Shown in pieces: positions 40,406-49,677 of a stretch of 64,000 bases of DNA. The stretch comes from SB21 sp964415295 (GTDB taxonomy: Bacteria > CLD3 > SB21): the NCBI GenBank assembly GCA_964415295.1, contig CAYPYN010000001.1:540604-604603 (forward strand), written 5' to 3'. The stretch's first letter is position 1. The number at the start of each line of letters is the position of its first letter. Under the pieces are notes generated by a model. It did no database searches. It saw only the letters and a program-made list of their open reading frames with translations, and was not told the DNA's origin. A program made the translations under genes and the position numbers.

Positions 40406-41416
40406 ATGAAAACGATGATGATGTTCGCCATTATGATGATGGTTTCCCTGCAGACCGCTTTCGCTAAGATCTGGACCGTATCGCCTCGCCCCGGAGCTAA
40501 TTTCACCACCCTTTCCGGCGCCGTGGCATCTTCGTCTGTCTTATCGGGCGATACCATTCTTGTTTCAGGCGCGCCGGCGGCCTATGCCGGATTCTCGACC
40601 AGCAAAAAACTCACGATCATCGGCCCCGGCTATTTTTTAGGACAGAATTCCGGTTTGCAGGCCGATACTAATTCGGCCGTGATCAATTCGGACGTCACGC
40701 TCAGCGGCCAGGGAACAACGGTCATGGGTATGCACTTTACCAAGAGTTTATACATCAACGCGGACAACGTGACCATCATCCGCTGCCGGATGGAGGTAAC
40801 GAATACGTACGACTATCCGGTTTACATTTACGCCAAGGACAGTGTTATTGTCCGTCAATGCTACATCACCCAGAGCGCTTCCTGGTATCACTGCGTAAGC
40901 GTTCAGTCCGGCGCCACTCAGATATTCATCCAGAATAATTTCATCGATTACATTCCGGGCGCCAATCAGAGCTACGGAGCGCTGAACATACTCGGCTTGA
41001 TCAGCGGTGACATCTCCAACAATATTATCAATGGCGATGTGGACAATGTCAGCGGCGGGTTTACTTTCAATAACAACATCCTCCGCTCAGGCACGTTCTC
41101 GACCACCGGCATCATCCCCTATAATAATATCGGGGATAACAATCAGTTTGGTCTTACCAATGGGAATCTGAGTGTCTCGGGTATGACGGGCGTGTTTGTC
41201 GGTACCGGCTCCAGCGATGCCAAGTGGCAGATCGCAGCGGCCGGCCCTGCCGATAACGCGGGTTTTGGCGGCGTGGACTGCGGTATGTTCGACAACAGCC
41301 TCGGTTACGCCTATGTTCTCTCCGGCATTCCGGCCGTTCCCAGCATTTACTTGTTCAACACGAACGTGAACGGCGGCAATCTGGATGTTAACGTGAATGT
41401 GAAATCAAACAACTAA
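40406..41416 (+). CDS. Secreted right-handed beta-helix protein, paralog 2
   Basis: The 336-residue protein is a tandem duplicate of 39361-40380, with a signal peptide (MMVSLQTAFA, cut near AFA) and matching blocks IWTVSPRPGANFTTLSGAVA, GDTILVSGAPAAYAGFST, KKLTIIGPGYFLGQNSG and VTIIRCRMEV. Its rungs (QIFIQNNFIDYIPG, SGDISNNIINGDVDNVSGG) again form a beta helix. AAAGGAG precedes the ATG, 25 bases after the stop of paralog 1. The duplicated pair and the sorting-domain gene that follows look like one transcription unit. Confidence 0.8.
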   Translation: MKTMMMFAIMMMVSLQTAFAKIWTVSPRPGANFTTLSGAVASSSVLSGDTILVSGAPAAYAGFSTSKKLTIIGPGYFLGQNSGLQADTNSAVINSDVTLSGQGTTVMGMHFTKSLYINADNVTIIRCRMEVTNTYDYPVYIYAKDSVIVRQCYITQSASWYHCVSVQSGATQIFIQNNFIDYIPGANQSYGALNILGLISGDISNNIINGDVDNVSGGFTFNNNILRSGTFSTTGIIPYNNIGDNNQFGLTNGNLSVSGMTGVFVGTGSSDAKWQIAAAGPADNAGFGGVDCGMFDNSLGYAYVLSGIPAVPSIYLFNTNVNGGNLDVNVNVKSNN

Positions 41417-41442
41417 GCCTCTTTCTCAAAAAGGATAATGTT

Positions 41443-44415
41443 ATGAGGAAATTCTTATTCCTGTGGATGCTCCTTGTTGCGGCAAGAGGTTTGACGGCGC
41501 AGAATATTGTTCAGGCGGAATATTTTTTTGACAAGGATCCCGGTCTCGGCAACGCAACTCCGGTTTCGATTGCTCTTCCATCGGATGACGTGACGCTGAA
41601 TTTCAGCGCCGACGTATCGGGTTTGCCGAACGGATTTCATACCCTTTATTTCCGCAGCAAGGATGAGAACGGAAACTGGAGCGCGTTGAACACCTTGACC
41701 TTCTTCACTTCGTATGTGAATACGACGCCGGCAAATGTGAACATCGTTCAAATGGAATATTTTGTCGATACCGATCCCGGCTTTGGTAGCGGGAATGCCG
41801 TTTCCATAACTCCCGGCACTTCTGTGACCAAAAGCTTTTCAATGGACATGACATCCTTGAGCGGCGGATTCCATACCCTGTATGTTCGCTCGCGCGACGC
41901 AAACGGTCTGTGGAATGTGGCGCCGGCCAGTGTTTTCTACCGGGTGCCGGATGCGATCATCGATCCCCTGGCGAATATCACGAAGATGGAATATTTCATC
42001 GATAAGGATCCGGGCTTTCACAACGGCACGGACGTGCCGGTCGTTGCCGGATCGAGCGTCACCAAGAGCTTCAGTATCGACCTGACCAATGTCAGCGGAG
42101 GTTTTCACACTTTATACGTCCGTACTCAGGATGCCGATGGGTTGTGGAATGTCGCCCCGGCCAGCGTGTTTTACCGGGTACCGGATGCGATCGTTGATCC
42201 ATTGGCCAATATCACGAAGATGGAATATTTTATCGACAAAGATCCGGGTTTCGGCAATGCGAACATTGTAAGCATCACGCCGGGCGCCGGAATTACTAAA
42301 AGCTTCAGCATCGACCTGACCAATGTCAGCGGAGGTTTTCACACTTTATACGTCCGTACTCAGGATGCCGATGGGTTGTGGAATGTCGCCCCGGCCAGCG
42401 TGTTCTACCGTACTCCGGACGCGATCGTTGATCCATTGGCCAATATCACGAAGATGGAATATTTTATCGATAAGGATCCCGGTTTCGGACTTGGGAACGG
42501 CATAGCGTTCACACCTGGAAGCAGCGTCGCTGAGAATTTTGCTGTTGACCTGAGCGCCGTCTCCGGCGGTTTCCATACTCTCTACATTCGCACTCAGGAT
42601 GGCGACGGATTGTGGAACGTGATTCAGGCACAACCTTTTTACAAAACACCGGCATCGCCGGCGGCTTCAGCGCCTGTTGCGGCCATCGAATATTATTTCA
42701 CTAAAACAGGCTTCGTATCGTCGGTGAGATCGTACGATCAATTCACACCCTCATCCGACGTACAGCTGACCTTCAATCCTGTTTTCACCGGATTGCAGGC
42801 CGACAGCACGTACTATCTCCATGTTTACGCGAAGGATTCAATCGGAAGGCGGAGCCTCGCATACGACAGTTCGGTCACTATCAACCCGGCCTGGCTTGTC
42901 AATCCCAATCACTCCCCGGCGGTTGCTTACAGGCTAAACGACCAGAATATTTCCGAAGATTTCGGAAATGTGGTGTTGGCCGATCTGGATACGATCTTCA
43001 GCGATGCGGATATTCCTACGGGAGACAGTTTACGCTATAGCGTCAGCGCGGCTCCTGCTATTGTGACGGCTTCGTTAACGGCTGGAAATATTGTTGAGCT
43101 TAGTTCAATCGCCAATCAGAACGGCAGCGTAACGGTGATCGTCACCGCGACCGACGACAGCGGTGCAGCGGTCAGTGACAGTTTCACGGTAACGATCGCA
43201 GCGGTAAACGATCGGCCGGTAGCCAATAACGATGCGTCAACATCAACCGCCGGTCAGGGTATGGTAATGCATGTATTGAACAACGATACGGATATCGACG
43301 GGGATGCGTTGTCCATAGTATCGGTGGTAAGCAATCCTCTGCACGGCACGGCTATAAAAGACCCGGGCGATACGACGATCACGTATACGGCCGTCATTTC
43401 CTACAGCGGGAGCGATCTTTTCAGCTACGCGGTCAGCGACGGTCAGGGAGGATTGGATACGGCCACGGTAAGCGTAACGGTTGCTCCGGGCGGGACGCTG
43501 TCCATTGCTACCTCCGTGTTACAGAACCCGGCGTTATCCAAGTATGCGGACTTTTATGTCATAGCGGATACAACGCTCACGGGGTCACCCGCCGTTAAAT
43601 TGTTTGTTGGCAGCGACTCCATACCGGTGGCCATGAGCGCCACATCGAACGTACGGATATACAAAGGTTCGATCACATTCACCCAGAGCGGCAATTACAA
43701 CATCCGCACGCAGGCCGCGGCGGTCAACGGAGCGAGCTCTTTGAATAATCATCCATTCAATGTGGCTTTATCCAAGCCCGGGTTATCGGCCACGCTTACC
43801 TCGGTCAACGGCCGGGCCTTACTCAAAGTGGGAACTAAAGCGGTCAAAGAGGAGACTTACTTCACGGCGTTTGACAATGAAGCATCTCAGGAGACGATCT
43901 ACGAGTTCGGTCCCAAAGGCGCTCTGAATGACGCGGTGGAGTTATCCATGGCTTACGATCCGCAGCGATGGAACGATGCGGGTAAGCTCTTCATTTATCA
44001 TAAAGAAGGCGACAACTGGATACGGATGAGAACGCAGGTGTATACCAAGGAGCTGAAGGTGGTGGCCAGAACCAATACTCTGGGCCAGTTCAAATTGGGT
44101 TACGATCCGTCGTTTGAAGGAACGAACATCGTTCCGTCGGTCTTTGCATTAAAACAGAATTACCCCAATCCGTTCAATCCAACGACGACGATCAGTTATG
44201 ATCTGCCGGAGGATACGAAACTGACATTGACGATCTACAACCTGTTGGGACAGAAAGTGAAGACCTTATACGCCGGTAATCAATTAGCGGGAACGTATCA
44301 GGCGGTATGGAACGGAACCAATGATCGCGGACTAACGGTTGCCAGCGGTATCTATTTCTACCGACTGGAAACCAAGTCCTTTGTCAGAACTCAGAAAATG
44401 CTCTTTATTAAATAA
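41443..44415 (+). CDS. Large secreted repeat protein with type IX secretion sorting domain
   Basis: The protein has 990 residues. A signal peptide (MRKFLFLWMLLVAARGLTAQ) is followed by five 78-residue repeats and a degenerate sixth, each opening with [KQ]MEYF.DKDPGFG and containing GGFHTLYVR..DADGLWN. From about residue 490 there are cadherin/Ig-like domains (DLDTIFSDADIPTGDSLRYS; NDTDIDGDALSIVSVVSNPL with HGTA and TYTAVISYSGSDLFSYAVSD). The last 90 residues are a FlgD-like/Por sorting domain (NYPNPFNPTTTISYDLPE, LTIYNLLGQKVKTL, GIYFYRLET). The protein is therefore exported across the outer membrane by a type IX system and held at or released from the surface. It is likely an adhesin or a structural surface protein. 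Confidence 0.92.
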   Translation: MRKFLFLWMLLVAARGLTAQNIVQAEYFFDKDPGLGNATPVSIALPSDDVTLNFSADVSGLPNGFHTLYFRSKDENGNWSALNTLTFFTSYVNTTPANVNIVQMEYFVDTDPGFGSGNAVSITPGTSVTKSFSMDMTSLSGGFHTLYVRSRDANGLWNVAPASVFYRVPDAIIDPLANITKMEYFIDKDPGFHNGTDVPVVAGSSVTKSFSIDLTNVSGGFHTLYVRTQDADGLWNVAPASVFYRVPDAIVDPLANITKMEYFIDKDPGFGNANIVSITPGAGITKSFSIDLTNVSGGFHTLYVRTQDADGLWNVAPASVFYRTPDAIVDPLANITKMEYFIDKDPGFGLGNGIAFTPGSSVAENFAVDLSAVSGGFHTLYIRTQDGDGLWNVIQAQPFYKTPASPAASAPVAAIEYYFTKTGFVSSVRSYDQFTPSSDVQLTFNPVFTGLQADSTYYLHVYAKDSIGRRSLAYDSSVTINPAWLVNPNHSPAVAYRLNDQNISEDFGNVVLADLDTIFSDADIPTGDSLRYSVSAAPAIVTASLTAGNIVELSSIANQNGSVTVIVTATDDSGAAVSDSFTVTIAAVNDRPVANNDASTSTAGQGMVMHVLNNDTDIDGDALSIVSVVSNPLHGTAIKDPGDTTITYTAVISYSGSDLFSYAVSDGQGGLDTATVSVTVAPGGTLSIATSVLQNPALSKYADFYVIADTTLTGSPAVKLFVGSDSIPVAMSATSNVRIYKGSITFTQSGNYNIRTQAAAVNGASSLNNHPFNVALSKPGLSATLTSVNGRALLKVGTKAVKEETYFTAFDNEASQETIYEFGPKGALNDAVELSMAYDPQRWNDAGKLFIYHKEGDNWIRMRTQVYTKELKVVARTNTLGQFKLGYDPSFEGTNIVPSVFALKQNYPNPFNPTTTISYDLPEDTKLTLTIYNLLGQKVKTLYAGNQLAGTYQAVWNGTNDRGLTVASGIYFYRLETKSFVRTQKMLFIK
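41743..42678 (+). repeat. Tandem 234-bp repeats inside the surface protein gene
   Basis: Units start at 41743, 41977, 42211 and 42445, exactly 234 bases apart, with diverged units at 41507 and 42685. The ends of the units at 41977 and 42211 (about 42086-42190 and 42320-42424) are nearly base-identical over roughly 100 bases, while the beginnings differ. This suggests recent gene conversion or unequal exchange. Confidence 0.9.
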
Positions 44416-44461
44416 TGAGTAATGAACCATTAACAGTCGTCAATATATAAACTTCAATCCT

Positions 44462-45073
44462 ATGAAAAATAATAACGTATTCTTATTCTCAGCGCTCCTG
44501 ATGTTCTTTTTGGCCGCACTAGTGATCTTCCTTAGTTCCTGCGGTGGAACCGACGAGGCCGATACGGCTTATCAGGACCTGGTCACCCAAGGCTGGGTCT
44601 TTTTCTCCGATGCTCAGTATGACAGCGCGCTTTCCAAATTCACCGAAGCGAGGGATTATAACTTAGAGCCTTCGGAAGCCTACAACGGCCGGGGCTGGTG
44701 TTACATGAAGCTGGATAATCTTTCTTCGGCTTCGAGTGAATTTCAAGCCGCCTCGGCGGCTCTGGATCCCACCGTGGAGATCTATGCCGGGTGGGCATTT
44801 ACGCTCAATGCTCAGAAACTATATACCGAGTCCAACGCACAGGCTTCCGAAGCTTTGCTGCAGTCCCCAAACTGGATATTCCCTTACGGCCTCAACCTGA
44901 GTTCCGATCATCTGCATTTACTCAAGGCGATCAATTATTTCGCTCTCGGGAATTACTCAGCCAGTCTCAACGAAGTCAAAATTCTTGAGCCTTCTTTTAA
45001 TGCCGATGTTTCCAATTCCGACGGACAGGCTCAGTTGGCTGACAAGATCGAGCAACTCAAATCGACGCTATAA
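44462..45073 (+). CDS. TPR lipoprotein
   Basis: The 203-residue protein has a long N-terminal hydrophobic segment and lipobox (AALVIFLSSCGG). TPR-like pairs follow: YQDLVTQGWVFFSDAQYDSA, LSKFTEARDYNLEPSEAYNG, WCYMKLDNLSSASSEFQAAS and HLLKAINYFALGNYSASLNE. It comes 46 bases after the surface protein gene and may help assemble or anchor it, by position only. A rho-independent terminator follows at 45080. Confidence 0.78.
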   Translation: MKNNNVFLFSALLMFFLAALVIFLSSCGGTDEADTAYQDLVTQGWVFFSDAQYDSALSKFTEARDYNLEPSEAYNGRGWCYMKLDNLSSASSEFQAASAALDPTVEIYAGWAFTLNAQKLYTESNAQASEALLQSPNWIFPYGLNLSSDHLHLLKAINYFALGNYSASLNEVKILEPSFNADVSNSDGQAQLADKIEQLKSTL

Positions 45074-45079
45074 TCTATG

Positions 45080-45130
45080 GGTGTGAAAACGGATCACTCT
45101 AACGTTCCTTTTTCACACCTTTGTTCTTTT
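45080..45130 (+). terminator. Rho-independent terminator
   Basis: GGTGTGAAAA at 45080-45089 pairs with TTTTCACACC at 45110-45119, followed by TTTGTTCTTTT. It sits directly after the TPR lipoprotein stop and ends the exported-protein cluster. Confidence 0.75.
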
Positions 45131-45214
45131 TTCCCACAATAAAACAATCACTTAGGATCCGGCATAGAAGTTGAAGTCTGATAACCGAACCTTAATGAAA
45201 AAAGGAGTCGGTTT

Positions 45215-45994
45215 ATGAAAGTAATCTTCTATACCTGCCTGATCTTGATCCCAATGATAGGATGCGCACCTTTGCCAACCTTTGTGCTCGATCCGGCCGA
45301 AGACAATTCCGTTTGGCTGAATGGCAAGCCGATCATGACTAAGTCCATTGACGGTATCGACGTTGCTGTCAGTTTTGCAGAAACGGATGACATCTATTTG
45401 GTTTTTGATCTCGATATCAAGAACCGCTCACATGAGACGGTTCTTGTAGAGCCTGAAAGATTCTTCTACAGAAGCTTAGCAGCGACGAAGTATCACTACC
45501 GCGGTCTCAAAACGCCAAGAGACACCGTCAAAGAAACGCGCTATCCTACCTATGCTCTGAATCCGGAGGTGCAGTTACTCCAGTTAGACCGTCAGATCGC
45601 TCGTGAAAAAGCCGATCGTGAGACATCGGAAGGCTTGGATCTCTTTATTGATATTGTGGATCTTGCGGCCGATATCGCAACCATCGATGAACCAAAGACG
45701 GACGAAGAAATTCGCGATGAAGAGGAAGCGGATTTTGAAAGGGATATGACACGCAAGGCAGAAGCCGCCGAATACAGAGAAACCATCCGAGATCTTGGGG
45801 ATTACAGGAGATACTGGAGTACGGTTACGTTACGAAAAACAACTCTGGCTCCCAACCAATCGGTCAAAGGCCGGGTTTATTTTGTTGCAAAACCCTTTCC
45901 GCCGGTAAAACGCATGAAGATGATGCGCATGTGTTTCCCGATCGGAAACAGAACGTTTGAGTTCTTATTCAATCGAACCAAACATACGTGGTGA
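45215..45994 (+). CDS. Lipoprotein of unknown function
   Basis: The protein has 259 residues. AAAGGAG precedes the ATG, and the signal MKVIFYTCLILIPMIGCAPL has a lipobox (MIGC). The mature protein has a beta-rich domain (DDIYLVFDLDIKNRSHETVL), then a charged, probably coiled-coil stretch (DEEIRDEEEADFERDMTRKA), then a second beta part (LAPNQSVKGRVYFVAKPFPP) typical of small beta-sandwich domains that follow coiled coils. The family is not recognised. Its stop (45992-45994) directly abuts the end of pfkA on the other strand. Confidence 0.68.
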   Translation: MKVIFYTCLILIPMIGCAPLPTFVLDPAEDNSVWLNGKPIMTKSIDGIDVAVSFAETDDIYLVFDLDIKNRSHETVLVEPERFFYRSLAATKYHYRGLKTPRDTVKETRYPTYALNPEVQLLQLDRQIAREKADRETSEGLDLFIDIVDLAADIATIDEPKTDEEIRDEEEADFERDMTRKAEAAEYRETIRDLGDYRRYWSTVTLRKTTLAPNQSVKGRVYFVAKPFPPVKRMKMMRMCFPIGNRTFEFLFNRTKHTW

Positions 45995-47113
45995 TCAATC
46001 GCCGAAGGAGATCCCGAGATCCCTCGCGGTCAGAATGACGTCGCAGTCCAGCGGCACGTTCTTCATACGTTTAGTGGCTTGTTCCAGCGGAACGTATCGG
46101 ACGGACGGAGGATCCAGCGCAACCATAACGTTGGATTCTCCTTCTTCGAGGGCGCGCACAGCGGCGGCTCCAAAACGGAGACCCAGCAATCGGTCAAAGG
46201 TTGTCGGACTTCCTCCGCGCAGCAGATGACCTAGCACCACGCAACGCGACTCTTTTCCGGTCATCTCTTCCAGTTTATGGGCAACAAGATTTCCAATACC
46301 GCCCAGCCGTTCCGGCGCGCCTTGCCGTCTCTCGATCACGGAGATGTCTCCTCCTTTGGGCTTGGCCCCTTCCGCGACCACAACGATAGAGTGCTTCCTT
46401 CCCTGCCTCTGCAGCCCTTTTATCTTGGCGGCCACACGTTCGAGATCAAAGGGAATTTCCGGAATAAGTATGACATCCGCCCCTCCCGATACGCCGGATT
46501 CCAACGCGATCCAGCCCGCGTAACGTCCCATCACTTCCACGACCATGATTCGGCGATGGGATTCGGCCGTCGAATGCAGACGGTCCATACACTCCGTGGC
46601 GAATGACAGCGCAGAGTCAAATCCGAAAGTGATGACCGTTTTATCAAGATCGTTATCGATCGTCTTAGGAACGCCGATCACGCGAACGCCTTTTTTCGCC
46701 AATTCGTTGGCGATGGAGAGCGAGCCGTCGCCACCCACAGCGATCAATGCGTCGATACCGTTCTCCTTAAGTCCTTCGATAAGTTCTCCCGACCGATCGA
46801 ACTCCCTAACCACGCCTTCTTCGTCCGGCATGGGATATTTCAAGGGATTTCCTCTGTTGGTCGTGCCTAATATGGTTCCTCCAAGATGTGTGATATTGCG
46901 TACGATATCGCGGGTAAGCTGTATCAATCCGCCTTCCGGATATTGCTCGGTCAGAAATAATCCATTGTAACCATCACGGATTCCGAAGCATTCCCAGCCC
47001 CGGTTGATCGCGGCATACACGACGCCGCGAATGACGGCGTTGAGTCCGGGCGCGTCGCCGCCGCCGGTATTGATGGCAATTCGTCTGATCGTGTGATTGT
47101 CCTTGCGGGTCAT
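45995..47113 (-). CDS. pfkA: 6-phosphofructokinase, PFK group III type
   Basis: The 372-residue protein has the PFK fold: INTGGGDAPGLNAVIRG, GGDGS (127-131), PKTIDND (149-155), MDRLHSTAESHRRIMVVEVMGR, RCVVLGHLLRGGSPTTFDR. The residues that separate phosphate donors are a Gly at the E. coli G104 position and a Lys at the G124 position (K150 here). This is the ATP-using but mixed combination of PFK group III, rather than the Gly/Gly of classical ATP-PFK or the Asp/Lys of PPi-PFK. D153 and D155 are the catalytic-site Asp residues. AGGAGG lies six bases before the start. It phosphorylates fructose 6-phosphate in glycolysis, or may work near equilibrium. Confidence 0.93.
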   Translation of the reverse strand: MTRKDNHTIRRIAINTGGGDAPGLNAVIRGVVYAAINRGWECFGIRDGYNGLFLTEQYPEGGLIQLTRDIVRNITHLGGTILGTTNRGNPLKYPMPDEEGVVREFDRSGELIEGLKENGIDALIAVGGDGSLSIANELAKKGVRVIGVPKTIDNDLDKTVITFGFDSALSFATECMDRLHSTAESHRRIMVVEVMGRYAGWIALESGVSGGADVILIPEIPFDLERVAAKIKGLQRQGRKHSIVVVAEGAKPKGGDISVIERRQGAPERLGGIGNLVAHKLEEMTGKESRCVVLGHLLRGGSPTTFDRLLGLRFGAAAVRALEEGESNVMVALDPPSVRYVPLEQATKRMKNVPLDCDVILTARDLGISFGD

Positions 47114-47244
47114 AAATCCTCCTGAGGTAGGTCGTTCGATGGCCGTGTAATGTATCGAAATTTGTTTTAAAAATCAAAAAGGGAATCTGCACCTTTTTAT
47201 TGTCTTGAAAATGAACCGATGCTCCCCTATTTTGTGTCGCACCT

Positions 47245-48777
47245 ATGACGCAAGACATTGAAATATACATTCAGGCACGCTATCCGCTGATCTACCTCGT
47301 TTCATGGGAAGAGGACAGGATTCTCAAAACGCTGGATCAGGTGGCCGTTCATCTCCGCAAAATGCTTTTTGTCTGGACGCAAACCCAGGGAGTTTATAAT
47401 TACGTGCTTCCCGAACAGATCGACGATTCCAAATCCGATCCGGAGTTGATGCTGAACCATATCGCATCCAGTTCCGATAATGCGATTTTCGTCCTTTTTG
47501 ATTTTCACGCCTTCATTGATCATATCGGCATCCGGCGTAAACTGAGGGACCTTGCCAAATCTCTGCGGAAAAGCAACAAAACGATAGTAATCGTGGCCCC
47601 GAATATGACCATTCCTATGGAACTATCCAAGGACATTGCCGTGATCGATTTCGATCTTCCCGATATGGCCGACCTTTCGCAATCTTTCGACAATGCCATC
47701 AAAGTGCTCAACAAGAGGCGCGATGTGCGGCTGGAACTCACGCCGGCCATTACGGAGAAATTACTGAAAGCCGCGCAAGGCCTGACTCTCGTGGAATTTG
47801 AAAACGTGCTGGCCAAATCGGTGGTTCATAGCAAAGCCATCGACGAAAATACGATCCTGGAGGTGCTGGAAGAAAAGAAGCAGGTCATCCGGAAATCAAG
47901 TACGCTGGAATATTTTTCGCCGGATGAAGATTTCGATCAGGTCGGCGGATTGGAGAATCTGAAAACATGGTTAACCAAACGTGCGGAAGCGTTCACCGAC
48001 CGCGCTGCGGAATTCGGTCTGCCGACGCCGAAAGGCTTGATGCTGGTTGGAACCCAGGGCTGCGGCAAAAGTCTGACAGCCAAAGCAGTGGCCGCGCATT
48101 GGAACCTCCCGTTACTCAAACTGGATGTCGGCAGTGTTTTCAGCGGTATCGTCGGCTCTTCCGAAGCTAATATTCGCCATGCCATCAAAGTAGCGGAATC
48201 CATCAGCCCCTGCATACTCTGGATCGACGAGATCGAGAAAGGATTTTCCGGTATGGCCAGTTCCAATTTTTCCGACGGAGGAACGGCCGCGCGCGTTTTC
48301 GGCACCTTTACAACATGGCTTCAGGAAAAAAAGAAGCCGGTCTTTGTCATTGCCACCTCCAACGATATCACCATGCTGCCTCCGGAGATTCTGCGCAAAG
48401 GACGGTTCGATGAAATATTTTTTGTCGATCTTCCGGAAACGTCTGAGCGGGAGGCTATTTTCAAAATTCATCTGAAGAAAAGAAAACGCAATCCGGCGAA
48501 CTACGATTGCGTCAAATTGGCTATTTTAGCGGATGGGTTCAGCGGCGCAGAGATCGAAGAGGCGATCGTCGCCGGTCTCTACGATGCTTTCGAAGAAAGC
48601 CGTGAATTGGTGACGGAGGATATTGCGGCGGGCATCAGGAATACGGTACCCTTGTCGCGGGTGATGGCCGAACAGGTCAGCGCTTTGCGCGCCTGGGCCG
48701 AAAAACGCGCACGTAAAGCTTCTCCTCTCCGGAGTTCACGTCCCGGTATCGATCTGGACCGCTTCAGTGTCAATTGA
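47245..48777 (+). CDS. Ycf46-like AAA+ ATPase
   Basis: The 510-residue protein has an N-terminal 230-residue domain typical of the Ycf46 family (EIYIQARYPLIYLVSWEED, LRKMLFVWTQTQGVYNYV). A AAA+ module follows: Walker A GTQGCGKS at 269-276, Walker B CILWIDEIEKGFSG, sensor 1 VFVIATSNDI and the arginine finger in LRKGRFDEIFFVDLP. A lid domain (FSGAEIEEAIVAGLYDAFEE) ends it. Ycf46 relatives are linked to photosynthesis regulation in cyanobacteria and to unknown roles elsewhere. The substrate is not known. It is transcribed away from pfkA. Confidence 0.92.
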   Translation: MTQDIEIYIQARYPLIYLVSWEEDRILKTLDQVAVHLRKMLFVWTQTQGVYNYVLPEQIDDSKSDPELMLNHIASSSDNAIFVLFDFHAFIDHIGIRRKLRDLAKSLRKSNKTIVIVAPNMTIPMELSKDIAVIDFDLPDMADLSQSFDNAIKVLNKRRDVRLELTPAITEKLLKAAQGLTLVEFENVLAKSVVHSKAIDENTILEVLEEKKQVIRKSSTLEYFSPDEDFDQVGGLENLKTWLTKRAEAFTDRAAEFGLPTPKGLMLVGTQGCGKSLTAKAVAAHWNLPLLKLDVGSVFSGIVGSSEANIRHAIKVAESISPCILWIDEIEKGFSGMASSNFSDGGTAARVFGTFTTWLQEKKKPVFVIATSNDITMLPPEILRKGRFDEIFFVDLPETSEREAIFKIHLKKRKRNPANYDCVKLAILADGFSGAEIEEAIVAGLYDAFEESRELVTEDIAAGIRNTVPLSRVMAEQVSALRAWAEKRARKASPLRSSRPGIDLDRFSVN

Positions 48778-48780
48778 CAC

Positions 48781-49668
48781 TTACCATCTCTCGGCGTACT
48801 GCTTGATCACATATCCTTTTTTCACGGCACGGGGAAATTGTTTCCTGATCAATTCGCGAATGGCCGGCTTGTTGGACAGGACGATGAAGGCGCGGTTAGG
48901 AACGTTGTTGAGTAATTCAAAGAAATCCCAGGTCATTTCCTGTTCCCCGCCCTTTTCTTCAAAATAATAAACATTCCGCCAAGGCATGTATTTGATCACC
49001 GGTTTACCGGCCAGTTCCGCCTCCTTCAGGATCGCCTGAAATCCCGGCTGCTCCTTGGGAACATGGATCGAGAACGTTTCAGGCAATTCGAGGAAAGATC
49101 TGACCTTGTCGTCATAACCGGACCCGAACCCGTTCACAATAAAGAACAGTTCCTTTCCGGACGGGCGTATCCTTTGGCTCACAACCATATCGATGCGCTG
49201 GTATATCACCCCGTCACGGCCTATGTCGATGCTCATATCGGCGGATCCGGCCTGCTTACCCATCTTTTCTATCACGCTCAAAATTTCCCAGTCGTTCTGG
49301 TTAGCCAGCTGCGTGAGATCAAAATTAAAAAAAGCGTTGGCAAAGAATTTGGGAATCTGTACGATCTTTCGCATGTACATCAGATTCTCAAGCTGTACAT
49401 GGTCATTGCGTATCCATCCCGGCTGCACATCGAATTCACGTATCATCAGCGAGTCGATCAGCGTGTCCAGCGGCGCGTATTCGATCAGTTCATCCTCGTC
49501 GACGCCGACGGTGAGTTGACGTGAGGAAAAATTTGCCGAGGTTTTGCGATGCTGATGGTTGCCTCCGGATAAGTACACGATCACATGGACGGCAATGAGA
49601 ATAAGAACGGTTACCGTCAGCAGTTTCAGAAGAAATATTTTGTTCTGAAGTAATTCCAGCATGACCAA
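48781..49668 (-). CDS. Membrane-anchored protein of unknown function
   Basis: The 295-residue protein has one N-terminal membrane segment (FLLKLLTVTVLILIAVHVIV), a short linker, and a soluble part predicted outside the cytosol. That part includes WIRNDHVQLENLMYMRKIVQ, ADMSIDIGRDGVIYQRIDMV, LFFIVNGFGSGYDDKV and PETFSIHVPKEQPGFQAILK followed by a C-terminal alpha/beta half. The second half recalls divergent polysaccharide deacetylase proteins (KPVIKYMPWRN), but no catalytic residues are visible and I would not assign that family. It lies ten bases after the GlmU-like gene, as its operon partner. Confidence 0.6.
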   Translation of the reverse strand: MVMLELLQNKIFLLKLLTVTVLILIAVHVIVYLSGGNHQHRKTSANFSSRQLTVGVDEDELIEYAPLDTLIDSLMIREFDVQPGWIRNDHVQLENLMYMRKIVQIPKFFANAFFNFDLTQLANQNDWEILSVIEKMGKQAGSADMSIDIGRDGVIYQRIDMVVSQRIRPSGKELFFIVNGFGSGYDDKVRSFLELPETFSIHVPKEQPGFQAILKEAELAGKPVIKYMPWRNVYYFEEKGGEQEMTWDFFELLNNVPNRAFIVLSNKPAIRELIRKQFPRAVKKGYVIKQYAERW

Positions 49669-49677
49669 CGCGGCGCT

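Noticed and set aside
48781..49668. Assignment as divergent polysaccharide deacetylase
   Set aside because: Only a weak resemblance around KPVIKYMPW; the expected metal and catalytic residues are not seen.
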